Below, one piece after another: positions 53,856 through 63,371 of a stretch of 64,000 nt of DNA. The translations under genes and the position numbers were made by a program. Position 1 is the first letter of the stretch. Each line of letters begins with the position of its first letter. Source of the DNA: Azorhizobium oxalatiphilum (GTDB lineage: Bacteria; Pseudomonadota; Alphaproteobacteria; Rhizobiales; Xanthobacteraceae); contig NZ_BMCT01000010.1 in NCBI RefSeq assembly GCF_014635325.1, positions 119,718 to 183,717 of the forward strand, read 5' to 3'. The notes beneath the pieces are model-generated. The model had not been told where the DNA came from. It did not search any database and saw nothing but the letters and a program-made list of their open reading frames with translations.

Positions 53856-54338
53856 TTAGCGAGCGGCGGCCGCAGACCGGGCGCCGTCCAGCCAGTCCTG
53901 GCGCGCGGGCGCGAAGAAGTCGATGTCAATCGTGTCCTCCGTGCAGATAAATTCATGAGGTACGTTCGGCGGTATCACCAGAACGGTGCCTGCTGCCATT
54001 ATGAACTTCTTGCCCTGGGAGTAGACTTCGCAGCGGCCTTCGATGATCCACGTGATCTGCTCGTAGCTGTGGTGGTGAAGGGCGAAGGTGCCTCCCTTTT
54101 TCACCATCCACTTCACGAAAGTGGTCTGGGTGCCGCCCAGATACTGACGCCGGACGAGGGGAGAAATCTGCTCGATAGGCTGGTTCGCCAGTTCGTAGAG
54201 GGTTGGCAATGTCGCCATATGAGCGCTCACGCTGGCGATGATGCCCCGGCCTGGTGCGTCGGTTACCAACGGGGGAGTGGACAGGGCAGGGGCGGAGGCC
54301 GTTGCGGGGAGGTCGACGGTGCTGATGGACGCTGTCAT
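53856..54338 (-). CDS. Cupin-domain protein
   Basis: A 160-aa single cupin. The metal-binding motif 1 is GGTFALHHHSYEQITWIIEGRCEV (His cluster plus Glu) and motif 2 is AAGTVLVIPPNVPHEFIC. The first 50 residues form an extension. Cupins of this size are often small dioxygenases, isomerases or sensors; none is specified here. It starts a minus-strand accessory cluster that also has a DUF417 protein, a second cupin-like protein and poxB. Confidence 0.8.
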   Translation of the reverse strand: MTASISTVDLPATASAPALSTPPLVTDAPGRGIIASVSAHMATLPTLYELANQPIEQISPLVRRQYLGGTQTTFVKWMVKKGGTFALHHHSYEQITWIIEGRCEVYSQGKKFIMAAGTVLVIPPNVPHEFICTEDTIDIDFFAPARQDWLDGARSAAAAR

Positions 54339-54456
54339 CTTAGTATCTCGCTGCAGAACAATAAGGGAAGTTTGTCAGGAGGGGAGAGGCGGATTGCCAG
54401 CCAGAAAATGCGCTGCCATCCGACCCAACGTTTGGTGCCTTGTGGCGTAGAGGCGT

Positions 54457-55068
54457 TCAGATCGTCTGCCGCTGGAAGGCGCTGACGACGACTTTGCGTT
54501 CTGCCAGGAGCGCCCGGGCCGTGTCGGCAAGAACGAGCCAAGCGCCAGCAAGAAGGGCCACGTCCTTGACCACCAAGCGCCCGGCTCCTGACAAATACGG
54601 GAAGCCGTGTTCGGCATCGCCGAGCGCAGGAACCCAAGCTTCCGGCGTGGTGATCAGAAAAGATAGTGTGATAAAAGGCGTGCCGAAGGCGAGAAACGCG
54701 CCGATCAGCCCGACCTTGCGGTTCCACAAGCCGGCGAGTGTCATGGCGCCTATGATGAGTTCGAGTGTGCCCAGCCCACGAGAGAAGCCATAGGTGTTGT
54801 TGCCGACCTGCCATTCCCGTTTCACCGGGTTCAGCTCGCCTTCATGCGTCAGGTGTGCCCCGTAATCCTTCGGGTCGTTGTAGAAGAATGACATGAAGGG
54901 GCTATTGGCGACGAAGGGCGTGATGCTGTCGGCTTCATAGGGAATGAACTTCAGAGCGCCGATCCAGAGGAAGATGATCGCGATGGCGATCTTCATGCCG
55001 GCAATGCCAATCCGACACGAGAGCGGAGCGGCAGCAATTCTGAGGCAGGTCGTGTATATTTCGTTCAT
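54457..55068 (-). CDS. DUF417 (YkgB/RclC-like) inner-membrane protein
   Basis: A 203-aa membrane protein of family DUF417. The hallmark IAIIFLWIGALKFIPYEADSITPFVANSPFMSFFYN is at residues ~30-65, followed by YGFSRGLGTLELIIGAMTLAGLW, LIGAFLAFGTPFITLSFLITTPEAW and GRLVVKDVALLAGAWLVL. E. coli RclC, of this family, belongs to the reactive-chlorine response; here rclA/rclB are not seen. About four membrane helices. Confidence 0.88.
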   Translation of the reverse strand: MNEIYTTCLRIAAAPLSCRIGIAGMKIAIAIIFLWIGALKFIPYEADSITPFVANSPFMSFFYNDPKDYGAHLTHEGELNPVKREWQVGNNTYGFSRGLGTLELIIGAMTLAGLWNRKVGLIGAFLAFGTPFITLSFLITTPEAWVPALGDAEHGFPYLSGAGRLVVKDVALLAGAWLVLADTARALLAERKVVVSAFQRQTI

Positions 55069-55145
55069 CGCTTCACCATTGAACCTTGATGTGAAAAACG
55101 TTCATCGAACAAAGATGGCGCTTACGCCCGACGATGTTCGTTTGC

Positions 55146-55664
55146 TCAGGTGGTGGCCTCGCTCTTTACCGTGAACGGCCAGCTGACCTCGCAACCCGAC
55201 GAACCGGTGTACCGGATCATCAACTGGACGCAGGGCGTATCACCGCTCTGTCCCGATCGGTGCCCCCGCTGGCCGATGGTGGACTGATCCTGGCCCCAAT
55301 GGATCTCGCCCGGCCCCATCTCGAGGCGCTGACCATCCGCCGTCTCTATCCACCAGCGTCCAGAGAGCGCCGTAACCCATTGGCGCGCGGGGCTTTCGTG
55401 CCATTCGCCGACCCACCCGACCGGGAGAACGGTGAACCACACCTCTGTTGGCGCTCCCGCAAATCGCTGCATCCACATCGACGCCGCCTGTCCCCCCAGG
55501 CTGCGTGGGCTGAAACCGGTCAGTTCGCGGAAAGCCATCGCACTCAGTCCGGCGGGATCTGTGTGCATCGCCATGTAGGTGAGGTGCGGCGGGTTGGCGC
55601 TGTCATGCCCGTCGTTGGTGGCGATGCCCAGGACCTGCTCAATCTTCATGACGTTCTCCGGCAT
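55146..55664 (-). CDS. Cupin-like protein
   Basis: A 172-aa protein with a cupin-like centre (TEVWFTVLPVGWVGEWHESPARQWVTALSGRWWIETADGQRLEMGPGEIHWGQD) in which a His replaces only part of the usual metal set. Function is unknown. The ATG at 55664 has GGGGAG upstream. The gene ends before the DUF417 gene and begins 20 bp after the poxB stop, so all three may be one transcript. Confidence 0.7.
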   Translation of the reverse strand: MPENVMKIEQVLGIATNDGHDSANPPHLTYMAMHTDPAGLSAMAFRELTGFSPRSLGGQAASMWMQRFAGAPTEVWFTVLPVGWVGEWHESPARQWVTALSGRWWIETADGQRLEMGPGEIHWGQDQSTIGQRGHRSGQSGDTPCVQLMIRYTGSSGCEVSWPFTVKSEATT

Positions 55665-55683
55665 TTTGGGCTCCCCCACCAAC

Positions 55684-57396
55684 TCAACTGATGGCGCCAC
55701 GAACGAGCTCGAAAACATCGCTGCCCTTGCCGGCGAGAACCGCTTTGGCCGAGTAGAGCGCAGTGCCGAAAACCTGCTGCGGCTTGACCTTAGGCGGCAT
55801 GACGAGTTCGAAACGATCCGTCACGACATCCAGCAGAGCCGGTCCGGGCTCGGCCAGCCATTGCTGTACGGCCGCTTCCAGTTCCGCGGCCCTCTCCACC
55901 CGCCGGGCCCAGAAGCCCATGGCCTGTGCCACCTTGGCGAAATCTGGATTGACCAATTCGGTGAACGCCTCGAGGAGGCCCTCGACCTTCTGCTCCAATT
56001 CGACGAAACCGAGCGTGCCGTTGTCGAATATGCAGACTTTGATGGGGAGGTTTTCCTGCACGGCGGTGAGAAGATCGCCCAGTAGCATTGCGATGCCTCC
56101 GTCCCCCGACATTGAGATGACCTGTCGATCAGGAAAGGCAGCCTTAGCCCCGAGGGCCTGCGGCATTGCATTGGCCATGGTGCCGTGGGTCAGTGAGACC
56201 AGCGTGCGGTTGGCACCCGTGGACGGAACGTGGCGGAGGCACCAGACCATGGGTGAGCCGCCGTCTGCCGCATAGATCGCATCCTGCGCCGCATGGCGGG
56301 CAATTGTTTCCGTGAGATACTGCGGATGGATCTTGCGACCCTCCTGCATGATCGCGTGCTTTTCCTGGGCCCTGAGAGCGGCATGCCGGTGATCCATGCA
56401 CGCATCGAGGAAAGTGCGGTCCGTCCGCTGCTGAATCCGGGGGAGGAGCATGGTGATGGTTTCCGCGACGCCCCCAACAACCCCGAGGTCAATCGGGTGG
56501 CGTCGACCGAGATGCGTGCCGTCAATGTCGATCTGGATGATCTGCGCATTCGATGGGTAAAACTGCCGCCACGCAAAGTCGCAGCCCAGCAGAAGCAGCG
56601 TGTCGCAGGCCATCAGCGCGTGGTAGCCGGCCTCGGAGCCGAAGACGCCGGTCATGCCGACATTGAAGGGGTTATCATGTTCCAGATAGTCCTTGGCGCG
56701 CGAGGTGTGGGCGATCGGGGCGTCGAGCCTTGAGGCCAGCGCAACCACCTGTTCATGGGCCTTCTCGCAGCCAGATCCCCCATAGATCGCAATTCGCTGC
56801 CCGGCGTTGAGGGCCGCGGCAATCTTTTCAATCTCTGCGGGCGACGGACAGGTCTGGGGCTGCGGGCGATGGACCGAAAATCCCGGCTCCCCGACGGCTT
56901 CCGCCTGCGAAACGTCGGCGGGGACGATCAGGACAGCGACACCGCGCCGGGAGAGAGCCGCCTGCGCAGCCATCGCTGTTTTGCGGCGCGCCTGGGAAGG
57001 CGTCCTGATCTCGTCGCAAAATACGCTGCAACCAGCGTACACAGATTTGAAGTCGACTTCCTGCGGGAACTCAAAGCCGAGCTCATCCCGAACAATCTGG
57101 CTGGCGATCAACACAACCGGGGCGCGGTTGCGATGGCTCTCGTACAAGCCGTTGATGAAGTGCAGGCTGCCAGGACCGCAGGAACCGGCGCAAGCGCTCA
57201 GCTCACCGGTCAATAGAGCATCCGCACCCGCGGCAAGGCCGCCTGCCTCCTCGTGGCGAACGTGGATCCACCGAATATCGCTTCGGCGAATGGCATCCGT
57301 GATGTAGTTCAGAGTGTCTCCGGGAACTCCATAGCAACGCTGCACGCCGGCCAGCTGGAGAGTCTCAACAATCACTTCTGCGACGCTTTGGGGCAT
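55684..57396 (-). CDS. PoxB-like pyruvate:quinone oxidoreductase (ThDP-dependent)
   Basis: A 570-aa thiamine-diphosphate enzyme. The N-terminal YGVPGDTLNYITDAIRRSDIRWIHVRHEEAGGLAAGADA includes the catalytic Glu; the ThDP motif is GDGGIAMLLGDLLTAVQENLPIKVCIFDN. The FAD/central domain (KDYLEHDNPFNVGMTGVFG) fits pyruvate oxidases and PoxB rather than acetolactate synthase. The E. coli-like C-terminal membrane peptide is not obvious. The start at 57396 has GGAG 8 nt upstream. It is divergent from the HbpS-like gene over a symmetrical operator-like repeat. Confidence 0.85.
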   Translation of the reverse strand: MPQSVAEVIVETLQLAGVQRCYGVPGDTLNYITDAIRRSDIRWIHVRHEEAGGLAAGADALLTGELSACAGSCGPGSLHFINGLYESHRNRAPVVLIASQIVRDELGFEFPQEVDFKSVYAGCSVFCDEIRTPSQARRKTAMAAQAALSRRGVAVLIVPADVSQAEAVGEPGFSVHRPQPQTCPSPAEIEKIAAALNAGQRIAIYGGSGCEKAHEQVVALASRLDAPIAHTSRAKDYLEHDNPFNVGMTGVFGSEAGYHALMACDTLLLLGCDFAWRQFYPSNAQIIQIDIDGTHLGRRHPIDLGVVGGVAETITMLLPRIQQRTDRTFLDACMDHRHAALRAQEKHAIMQEGRKIHPQYLTETIARHAAQDAIYAADGGSPMVWCLRHVPSTGANRTLVSLTHGTMANAMPQALGAKAAFPDRQVISMSGDGGIAMLLGDLLTAVQENLPIKVCIFDNGTLGFVELEQKVEGLLEAFTELVNPDFAKVAQAMGFWARRVERAAELEAAVQQWLAEPGPALLDVVTDRFELVMPPKVKPQQVFGTALYSAKAVLAGKGSDVFELVRGAIS

Positions 57397-57507
57397 GTGT
57401 TGTTCTCCGGCCGGAATGCCGTGGGCCCCGTCGCCATTAGCGAAAGGCCTGACGGACGCGTCAGGTTGCGGCTTCATCTGTTGTCTACATTTATTATCCA
57501 GATGACG

Positions 57508-57552
57508 AAATTATACCGAATTGAGAGTGTGCCCCATACGGCGGTATAATTT
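57508..57552. promoter_or_regulatory. Divergent promoter/operator between poxB and the HbpS-like gene
   Basis: AAATTATACCG (57508-57518) and CGGTATAATTT (57542-57552) form an exact 11-bp inverted repeat 23 bp apart. Each arm carries a TATAAT -10 box pointing to the gene on its side; for the plus strand TTGAGA (57521-57526) lies 18 bp upstream. Confidence 0.7.
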
Positions 57553-57620
57553 GAATATACTTTGTGTTGCTGTAGTTATTTGGTGTGGATCTATGTGGTC
57601 TGTTGCAAGTGGAGTTTAAG

Positions 57621-58058
57621 ATGTCTTCCAATGATCTGGTGATCAATCATGCTTCCGTGAGTTACAGTGGTGCCTCACTCGCCGTCGAGGGGGCCGTATC
57701 CAAGGCGATCGCCATCGGCGCCCCGGAGTGCATCGCAGTGGTCAATCAGGCCGGTGAACTTCTCGCCTTTGCCTGCATGGATGGGGCCGCAACGCTGGCG
57801 CTTGAGCCAGCCATCGCTAAGGCGAAGACTGCCGCCTCTCTGGGAATGCCTACGGGAGCGCTGCCTCAGGAGTTCGGCGCGAACCTCGCCGCGGCGAGCG
57901 CCGGAGCGATTGTCAATCTTGGCGGCGGCCTGCCAATCGTCTTCGGAGGAGCTGTCATCGGCGCGATCGGTGTCGGCTCCGGCACGACCGAGCAGGACGT
58001 AGCCGTCGCCCAGGCCGGACGTGAGGCGGTTCTGGCCGCACTGGGTGGGGCTGCATAA
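57621..58058 (+). CDS. HbpS/GlcG-family (DUF336) protein
   Basis: A 145-aa protein of the haem-degrading HbpS/GlcG family. It has [56 protein letters not shown] and [34 protein letters not shown]; these Gly-rich C-terminal blocks are diagnostic. HbpS binds haem and iron, while GlcG is of unknown function. The start at 57621 follows GGAG. It is probably co-regulated with poxB via the shared operator. Confidence 0.88.
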   Translation: MSSNDLVINHASVSYSGASLAVEGAVSKAIAIGAPECIAVVNQAGELLAFACMDGAATLALEPAIAKAKTAASLGMPTGALPQEFGANLAAASAGAIVNLGGGLPIVFGGAVIGAIGVGSGTTEQDVAVAQAGREAVLAALGGAA

Positions 58059-58218
58059 GCACGCCCCGGAAACGAAGGCTCCGGATAAGTCCGTGAAGGC
58101 TTTCCGGGAGACGGAGCCCACCCGAAGCATATGTGATTGCGGGCGCCGTCACGCAGCGACGGCTGCCGGTGTTGCGGCACGTCCGGGCGGGAGTGATCAG
58201 ATCAAACGAGGTGAAACC

Positions 58219-59187
58219 ATGACCGGAAACGCTCTATTTCCGACGCGCCGCCAGTTTTCTGGTGCTGCCGTCGGCGCCCTCGCATTCGTCGCTGTGGGTG
58301 GGCCGGCACTGGCCCAGACGCCGCCCCGTCCCGTCCGCGCTCATGAAGGTCGCAACGGCGGAGCCGCGACGATCAGGACGGCAGACGGAACGGAGATCTT
58401 CTACAAGGACTGGGGCAAGGGACAGCCCCTGGTCTTCCATCACGGCTGGCCTTTGTCCTCCGATGATTGGGATGCGCAGATGCTCTTCTTCGCGGAGCGC
58501 GGTTATCGGGTCATCGCACATGATCGCCGCGGCCACGGGCGCTCCACCCAGACCGACCATGGCAATGACATGGACACCTATGCCGCCGACGTCGCGGCGC
58601 TCGCCCAGCATCTGGATCTGCGAAACGCTGTTCACATCGGCCATTCCACGGGAGGTGGCGAGGTGGCGCGCTATGTCGCCCGCCACGGCCATGGTCGTGT
58701 GGCGAAAGCGGTGCTCATCGGTGCTGTTCCGCCGATCATGCTGAAGAGTGCGTCCAACCCGGGAGGCCTGCCGATGGAGGTCTTTGATGGCTTTCGTACC
58801 GCGCTTGCGGCCAACAGGGCGCAGTTCTTTCTCGACGTGGCGTCGGGGCCGTTCTACGGCTTCAACCGGACCGGGGCCAAGGTGTTGGATGCTGTCGTGC
58901 GCAACTGGTGGCGGCAAGGCATGATGGGCGGCGCGAAGGCTCATTACGACTGCATCAAGGCCTTCTCCGAGACCGATTTCACAGGCGATCTCAAGCGCAT
59001 GAACGTGCCGACGCTGCTCATGCATGGCGATGACGACCAGGTGGTGCCGATCGCCGATTCCGCGGAACTCTCCATCAAGCTGCTGCCGCACGGCGAGATC
59101 AAAATCTACAAGGGCTATCCTCACGGGATGGCGACCACGCATGCGGACGTCATCAATCCGGATCTGCTGGCCTTCATCAGGGCGTGA
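58219..59187 (+). CDS. Exported alpha/beta hydrolase (non-haem haloperoxidase-like)
   Basis: A 322-aa alpha/beta-hydrolase with a Tat signal ([24 protein letters not shown]). The oxyanion block [14 protein letters not shown], the nucleophile elbow GHSTGG, the acid in [11 protein letters not shown] and the His of [11 protein letters not shown] match the cofactor-free chloroperoxidase/esterase group. It would act in the periplasm; substrate unknown. It follows the HbpS-like gene by 160 bp. Confidence 0.88.
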   Translation: MTGNALFPTRRQFSGAAVGALAFVAVGGPALAQTPPRPVRAHEGRNGGAATIRTADGTEIFYKDWGKGQPLVFHHGWPLSSDDWDAQMLFFAERGYRVIAHDRRGHGRSTQTDHGNDMDTYAADVAALAQHLDLRNAVHIGHSTGGGEVARYVARHGHGRVAKAVLIGAVPPIMLKSASNPGGLPMEVFDGFRTALAANRAQFFLDVASGPFYGFNRTGAKVLDAVVRNWWRQGMMGGAKAHYDCIKAFSETDFTGDLKRMNVPTLLMHGDDDQVVPIADSAELSIKLLPHGEIKIYKGYPHGMATTHADVINPDLLAFIRA

Positions 59188-59268
59188 TGCAGGCGGCGGC
59201 GGTGTCCCGGACGGACGCCGCCGCCGCCTTTCGTTTCCGTCCGCTCATCTCGCGCGACGGGGGAGGCG

Positions 59269-60111
59269 TCAGGCCGGGGTATTGTAGTCGGTAGAACTGG
59301 CGAGCGCCTCTTGGCCGTGAAGCGCCTGGAGGCGAGCTGTCAGTGCCTGATGAATCATACGGAAGGCATCACTTCCCAGTACGAGGCGACGCGGCGGGTT
59401 GGGCTCGTTGATGGCTTCGATGATCCGCCGGGCCATCTTGGTAGGGTCGCCATTGGCGACAAAGGACGCGTCACCAAGCCTTGCCAGAAGGGCGCCGACC
59501 GGCAGCGACAGATAGGCCTCGGGCAATGCTCCGGCATTGCTCGCAGCGGCCGACCGGAAGGCCGTACGCGCGCCGCCGGGCTCCACGATGGTCACTGCGA
59601 TGTTGAACGGTGCCACTTCCGCTGCAAGTGACTCGAAGAAGCCTTCCAGTCCCCATTTGCTGGCGTGATACAGCGAGGCGCCCGGGTGCGTAGCCTGCCC
59701 GCCGTAGGTCGACATGGCCAGCATGTGCCCCCCGCCTTGCGCGCGCATAAACGGCAGAGCCGCCCGCGCGACTTCGATTGGGGCCAGCAGATTTGTGTCG
59801 AGCTGCTTTCGGATCTGCTCGCTGCTCAGGCCCTCCGCGACACCGAACAGACCATAGCCGGCGTTGTTGAAGATGACGTCGATGCGGCCCAGCCGGGCGA
59901 ATGCCTGTTGGACGGTGGTCTTGACGGCATCGGTGTCCGTTACATCCAGTGTCCCGATGGTCAGCAGATCGCCATAGGCATGCTGGAGGTCCGCAATGCC
60001 CGCAGTGTTGCGCACCGTGCCGTAGACACGCTCTCCACGCTCAAGCAGCTGGCGCGTGACTTCCTTGCCGAAGCCGCTGTTAATGCCGGTGATGAACCAA
60101 TTTCTGGACAT
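59269..60111 (-). CDS. SDR-family oxidoreductase
   Basis: A 280-aa classical SDR. FITGINSGFG is the cofactor loop; NNAGYG, MSTYGGQ with the catalytic Ser, and YHASKWG with the Tyr/Lys pair follow; VTIVEPGGARTAF is the usual post-catalytic strand. Substrate not known. It runs convergent to the hydrolase. The ATG at 60111 is preferred; the frame extends only six codons further. Confidence 0.88.
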   Translation of the reverse strand: MSRNWFITGINSGFGKEVTRQLLERGERVYGTVRNTAGIADLQHAYGDLLTIGTLDVTDTDAVKTTVQQAFARLGRIDVIFNNAGYGLFGVAEGLSSEQIRKQLDTNLLAPIEVARAALPFMRAQGGGHMLAMSTYGGQATHPGASLYHASKWGLEGFFESLAAEVAPFNIAVTIVEPGGARTAFRSAAASNAGALPEAYLSLPVGALLARLGDASFVANGDPTKMARRIIEAINEPNPPRRLVLGSDAFRMIHQALTARLQALHGQEALASSTDYNTPA

Positions 60112-60228
60112 ATCGTCGATCCTTCTCATGCGATTTCGGCAATCCAGCCGAGCGTCGCTTCGAAAATAGTTCCCCCCGCCCCTGGCTCTGCGCGAACTTT
60201 TGCGAGAGAGGCGAAAGTGCCCCGATGC

Positions 60229-61575
60229 TCAACGCATCTGCAGGATGAGAACGTCCGGGCTGCTGGGGTTCGTAGACTCACGCAGCCGGGAGACGTCGCT
60301 TGGCTCGACCCTGCTTCCCGTATTGCCCCATGCCGACCGCACGTAGGTCAGCACGTCCGCGATCTCCCGGTCGTCCAGAAGCTTGCGAAACGGCGGCATA
60401 CGGTAGCTGTCGGGCTGTCCGTCATGGACTACACGGCCGGAACCGTTGAGCGCGATGTTGATGGCCGAGGCATCCTGTTTGGCGAGCAGCGAGGTTGCGC
60501 CGGCGAGCGGCGAGATCCATGGCCCCCTGCCGAGACCATCCGTCCCGTGGCAGAAGCCGCAGCGGGCGGCATAGATCTTTTCACCATCTGAAGGCGCCCG
60601 GCTGCTGGCCCCGGTGGCTTGATAGCGCCAGGGCGTGCCGTCCCGTTTGGGATCGCCGGGCAGGGATTTAAGGTAATATGCGATCGCGCCCAGATCCTCG
60701 TCCGACAGGAACTGCGTGGAATTGTTGAAAGCCTCGAGCATCGAGCCGAAGACGACGCCGTGGCGGTTCCGGCCGGTGCGCAGATACGATGCGATATCGG
60801 CTTCCGTCCATCGGCCAAGTCCGGTGTTGGGGTCATCGCGTAGGCTCGGTGCGTACCAGCCGTCGAGCAATGCTCCGGACAAATATGAGTCGCTACTCTG
60901 ATCTAGAGCCTTCTCCTGCATGGCGAGGCCGCGAGGCGTGTGGCAGCTGCCGCAGTGACCTGCCCCTTGGACCAGATAGGCCCCCCTGTTCCAGCGTTCA
61001 TCCCGTGCCAGGTCCGGCTGGAAGGGATGGGGATCCACGAAAGGGATATTCCAGAAGGCGAGAGGCCAGCGCATGTTGAGCGGCCAAGGGATGTCAGATG
61101 GCCTGTTCTCGTGTCGCGTAGCTTTAACGTCCTTCATGAAGAAGGCGTACAGCGCCTGTATGTCTTCATCGCTCATCTTCGCATAGGAAGGGTAGGGCAT
61201 TGCCGGGTACAACCGGTGCCCGTCACGCGCCACACCACGACGAACAGCATTATCGAATTCGGCGAGCGTATAGGTGCCAATGCCGGTCTCCGGGTCAGGG
61301 GTGATATTGGTGCTGTAAATGGCACCGAGCGGCGTTCCCATGGCAAGGCCGCCGGTGAAGGGCGCGCCGTGCTCGACGGTGTGGCAGGCCACGCAATCCG
61401 CCTGGCGTGCGACATACTCACCCCTTCCGGGCAGATCCGTGGATGATGCGGCGGCCGTCCGGTCGAAGGGCGAGGCGGGAATGCGCGTGGCCCAATAGAT
61501 CGCACCGCCCCCGCCCACGATGAGCACGGCCAGTGCCGCCACTACCACCTGCATCTTGTACTTCGGCCACCACAT
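60229..61575 (-). CDS. Tri-haem membrane-anchored cytochrome c
   Basis: A 448-aa electron-transfer protein with three CxxCH haem sites: CVACH (~residue 61), CGSCH (~209) and CGFCH (~340), each in a cytochrome c domain. One N-terminal hydrophobic segment (VVVAALAVLIVGGGGAIYWA) anchors it. The pattern matches the cytochrome subunit of membrane alcohol, gluconate or aldehyde dehydrogenases. No flavo- or quinoprotein subunit is adjacent, only SDRs. The start is uncertain (61575 with AGG-like site, or 61620). Confidence 0.88.
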   Translation of the reverse strand: MWWPKYKMQVVVAALAVLIVGGGGAIYWATRIPASPFDRTAAASSTDLPGRGEYVARQADCVACHTVEHGAPFTGGLAMGTPLGAIYSTNITPDPETGIGTYTLAEFDNAVRRGVARDGHRLYPAMPYPSYAKMSDEDIQALYAFFMKDVKATRHENRPSDIPWPLNMRWPLAFWNIPFVDPHPFQPDLARDERWNRGAYLVQGAGHCGSCHTPRGLAMQEKALDQSSDSYLSGALLDGWYAPSLRDDPNTGLGRWTEADIASYLRTGRNRHGVVFGSMLEAFNNSTQFLSDEDLGAIAYYLKSLPGDPKRDGTPWRYQATGASSRAPSDGEKIYAARCGFCHGTDGLGRGPWISPLAGATSLLAKQDASAINIALNGSGRVVHDGQPDSYRMPPFRKLLDDREIADVLTYVRSAWGNTGSRVEPSDVSRLRESTNPSSPDVLILQMR

Positions 61576-61650
61576 CTGTCCTGCCCTTGCTTCATCATAT
61601 GCGTTGCCGGCCGGCGCCATTGTCGCGTTGCCGGCCGTTACATTGGGGGA

Positions 61651-62409
61651 TCAGACCGGGATGGGGTGGGCGATGATGTCCGCGTTGAAAGCGTTCACCA
61701 GCGCATGCTCGTGCGGCCCCGGATTCGCACGGATGGCCTTTATGGCTTCGACGACGACCTCCTCGTCGGACGTCTCCAGCCCCTGCATGGTCTGGGCAAT
61801 GAAATCCTCAAGCGCCATGGCGCGTGGGTCATCGCTTTTCTTGATCAGGTCCGTGTTGACCCAAGGCGGGGCGATTTCCTGGACGGAGACCGTTGTGTCG
61901 CGGAGCATGAAACGCTGGGAGAGCGCATAGGAATGCAATGCCGCTTTGGTCGCTGAATAAACGGCGGTGACGGCGAGCGGCAGATACGCCAGCACCGAGG
62001 TGTTGTAGATGATCGTCGCATGCGGGCGCATTTTCAGATGGCCAACCAGCGCCGAGGAAAGGCGGATTGGACCCAGCAGATTCGTGTCGATGATCTTCTG
62101 CGCAACGACGTCGTCAATCCGGCCAGCAGCGTTGTCGAAAGGCATGATGCCGGCATTGTTGACGAGCACGTTCAGCGACGGATGGCGCGTCACCAGCTCC
62201 CCCGCTGCGGTCTCAATCGAGGCGAGATCTGCGACATCGAGTTCGATCATGTCCATGCCGGGATTTTCGGCCACGACATCCTCAAGCAGTGCCTTGCGTC
62301 GACCGCCGATGATGACCGTATTGCCCCGGGCATGAAATGCCTCGGCGAGACCGCGCCCGATGCCCGATGCGCCGCCAGTGATGAAGATGGTGTTGCCGGT
62401 CATTTGCAT
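61651..62409 (-). CDS. SDR-family oxidoreductase (DltE-like)
   Basis: A 252-aa SDR with TGGASGIGRGLAEAF, NNAGIMPFDNAAGR, an IIYNTSVLAYLPL catalytic-Ser strand and YSATKAALHSYAL with Tyr/Lys. The pattern LSQRFMLRDTTVSVQEIAPPWVNTDL is of the DltE-like oxidoreductase branch. The start at 62409 has GGAGAAG upstream. It starts a short minus-strand run with the cytochrome c gene. Confidence 0.88.
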   Translation of the reverse strand: MQMTGNTIFITGGASGIGRGLAEAFHARGNTVIIGGRRKALLEDVVAENPGMDMIELDVADLASIETAAGELVTRHPSLNVLVNNAGIMPFDNAAGRIDDVVAQKIIDTNLLGPIRLSSALVGHLKMRPHATIIYNTSVLAYLPLAVTAVYSATKAALHSYALSQRFMLRDTTVSVQEIAPPWVNTDLIKKSDDPRAMALEDFIAQTMQGLETSDEEVVVEAIKAIRANPGPHEHALVNAFNADIIAHPIPV

Positions 62410-62669
62410 AATTGCTTCTCCTCGGGCCTCGCCCGTCATGGTTCGCCCTGCCGCGGTCCGCTCCTGTGAGCAAAGTGTCGCGGTGACTAATCTTGATCTT
62501 GGCCTAACCGGACGAGAGTTGGGATGACGCAGACACGTCACTTTCGGACGTTGTGCGGTATTGTCGGTCGAGCCACCTGCGCGTGAGAAGGCTATCGGCC
62601 GTGATGGCTCGATGCGTATCCCCGTCATGTGCAGAACGCGCGTCGGCAGAAGGTCAGCCAGGCCGGCGG

Positions 62670-63371
62670 TCACGCTTCCCGATTGCCGTTCCGATTGATG
62701 GAGATGAGCTGACGCAGCCACTTGCGGTGGTGGCGCCAGGCCCATCCGCCGGTCACCTGCCCGTTTGTCATGGCGCTCATGGTGCCCCTGACCCAGATGG
62801 CGGCGTAGACGTGGATGATCCAGACACAGATGGCGGAAACCGCCGCCAGCGAATGGACGATGAGCGCGACGCGTTGCGTCGGAATGCTGGTGTATGTGAA
62901 GAAATACTGCTCCCACACCGTCAGGCCGGTGATGATCAGCACGATGATCAGGCCTGACACGCTCCAGAAGACGAATTTCTGGCCCGCATTGTATTTACCG
63001 AGTTCCGGCAACCGCTCCTCGTGGCCCAGCAACACGTCCCGGATCCGCGCCAGCCAGGTGCCATCCTCCGTTCGCCACAGGTTCAGCCGCCAGAAGCGGA
63101 TGAACAGCAGCGAGAAGGAGAAGAACAGCACCACGCCAATCCACGGGTGGATGGCGCGGGTAAGCTGTCCGCCACCGAACAGCTTGGTCAGGAAGAATAA
63201 GTTCGGCGTGAACAGCGACAGGCCGGAAAGCGCCAGCAGGACGAGGCTGATGGCAGTGATCCAGTGATTGATGCGTGCGCCGAGGGTATATCGGTTCACG
63301 GTCAAACGTGGCTTGAGCGTCACGCTATCGCCGGGTTGCGTGTCACCGCGATAGGGGCTGGGCATGCTCAT
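62670..63371 (-). CDS. Formate dehydrogenase gamma subunit, cytochrome b556
   Basis: A 233-aa integral membrane cytochrome b of the FdnI/FdoI type, which passes electrons from formate oxidation to quinone. Four membrane helices are visible ([84 protein letters not shown]) with haem-ligand His residues in NHW, IHP, VHS and IHVY. The ATG overlaps the stop of the beta-subunit gene by 4 bp. Confidence 0.92.
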   Translation of the reverse strand: MSMPSPYRGDTQPGDSVTLKPRLTVNRYTLGARINHWITAISLVLLALSGLSLFTPNLFFLTKLFGGGQLTRAIHPWIGVVLFFSFSLLFIRFWRLNLWRTEDGTWLARIRDVLLGHEERLPELGKYNAGQKFVFWSVSGLIIVLIITGLTVWEQYFFTYTSIPTQRVALIVHSLAAVSAICVWIIHVYAAIWVRGTMSAMTNGQVTGGWAWRHHRKWLRQLISINRNGNREA

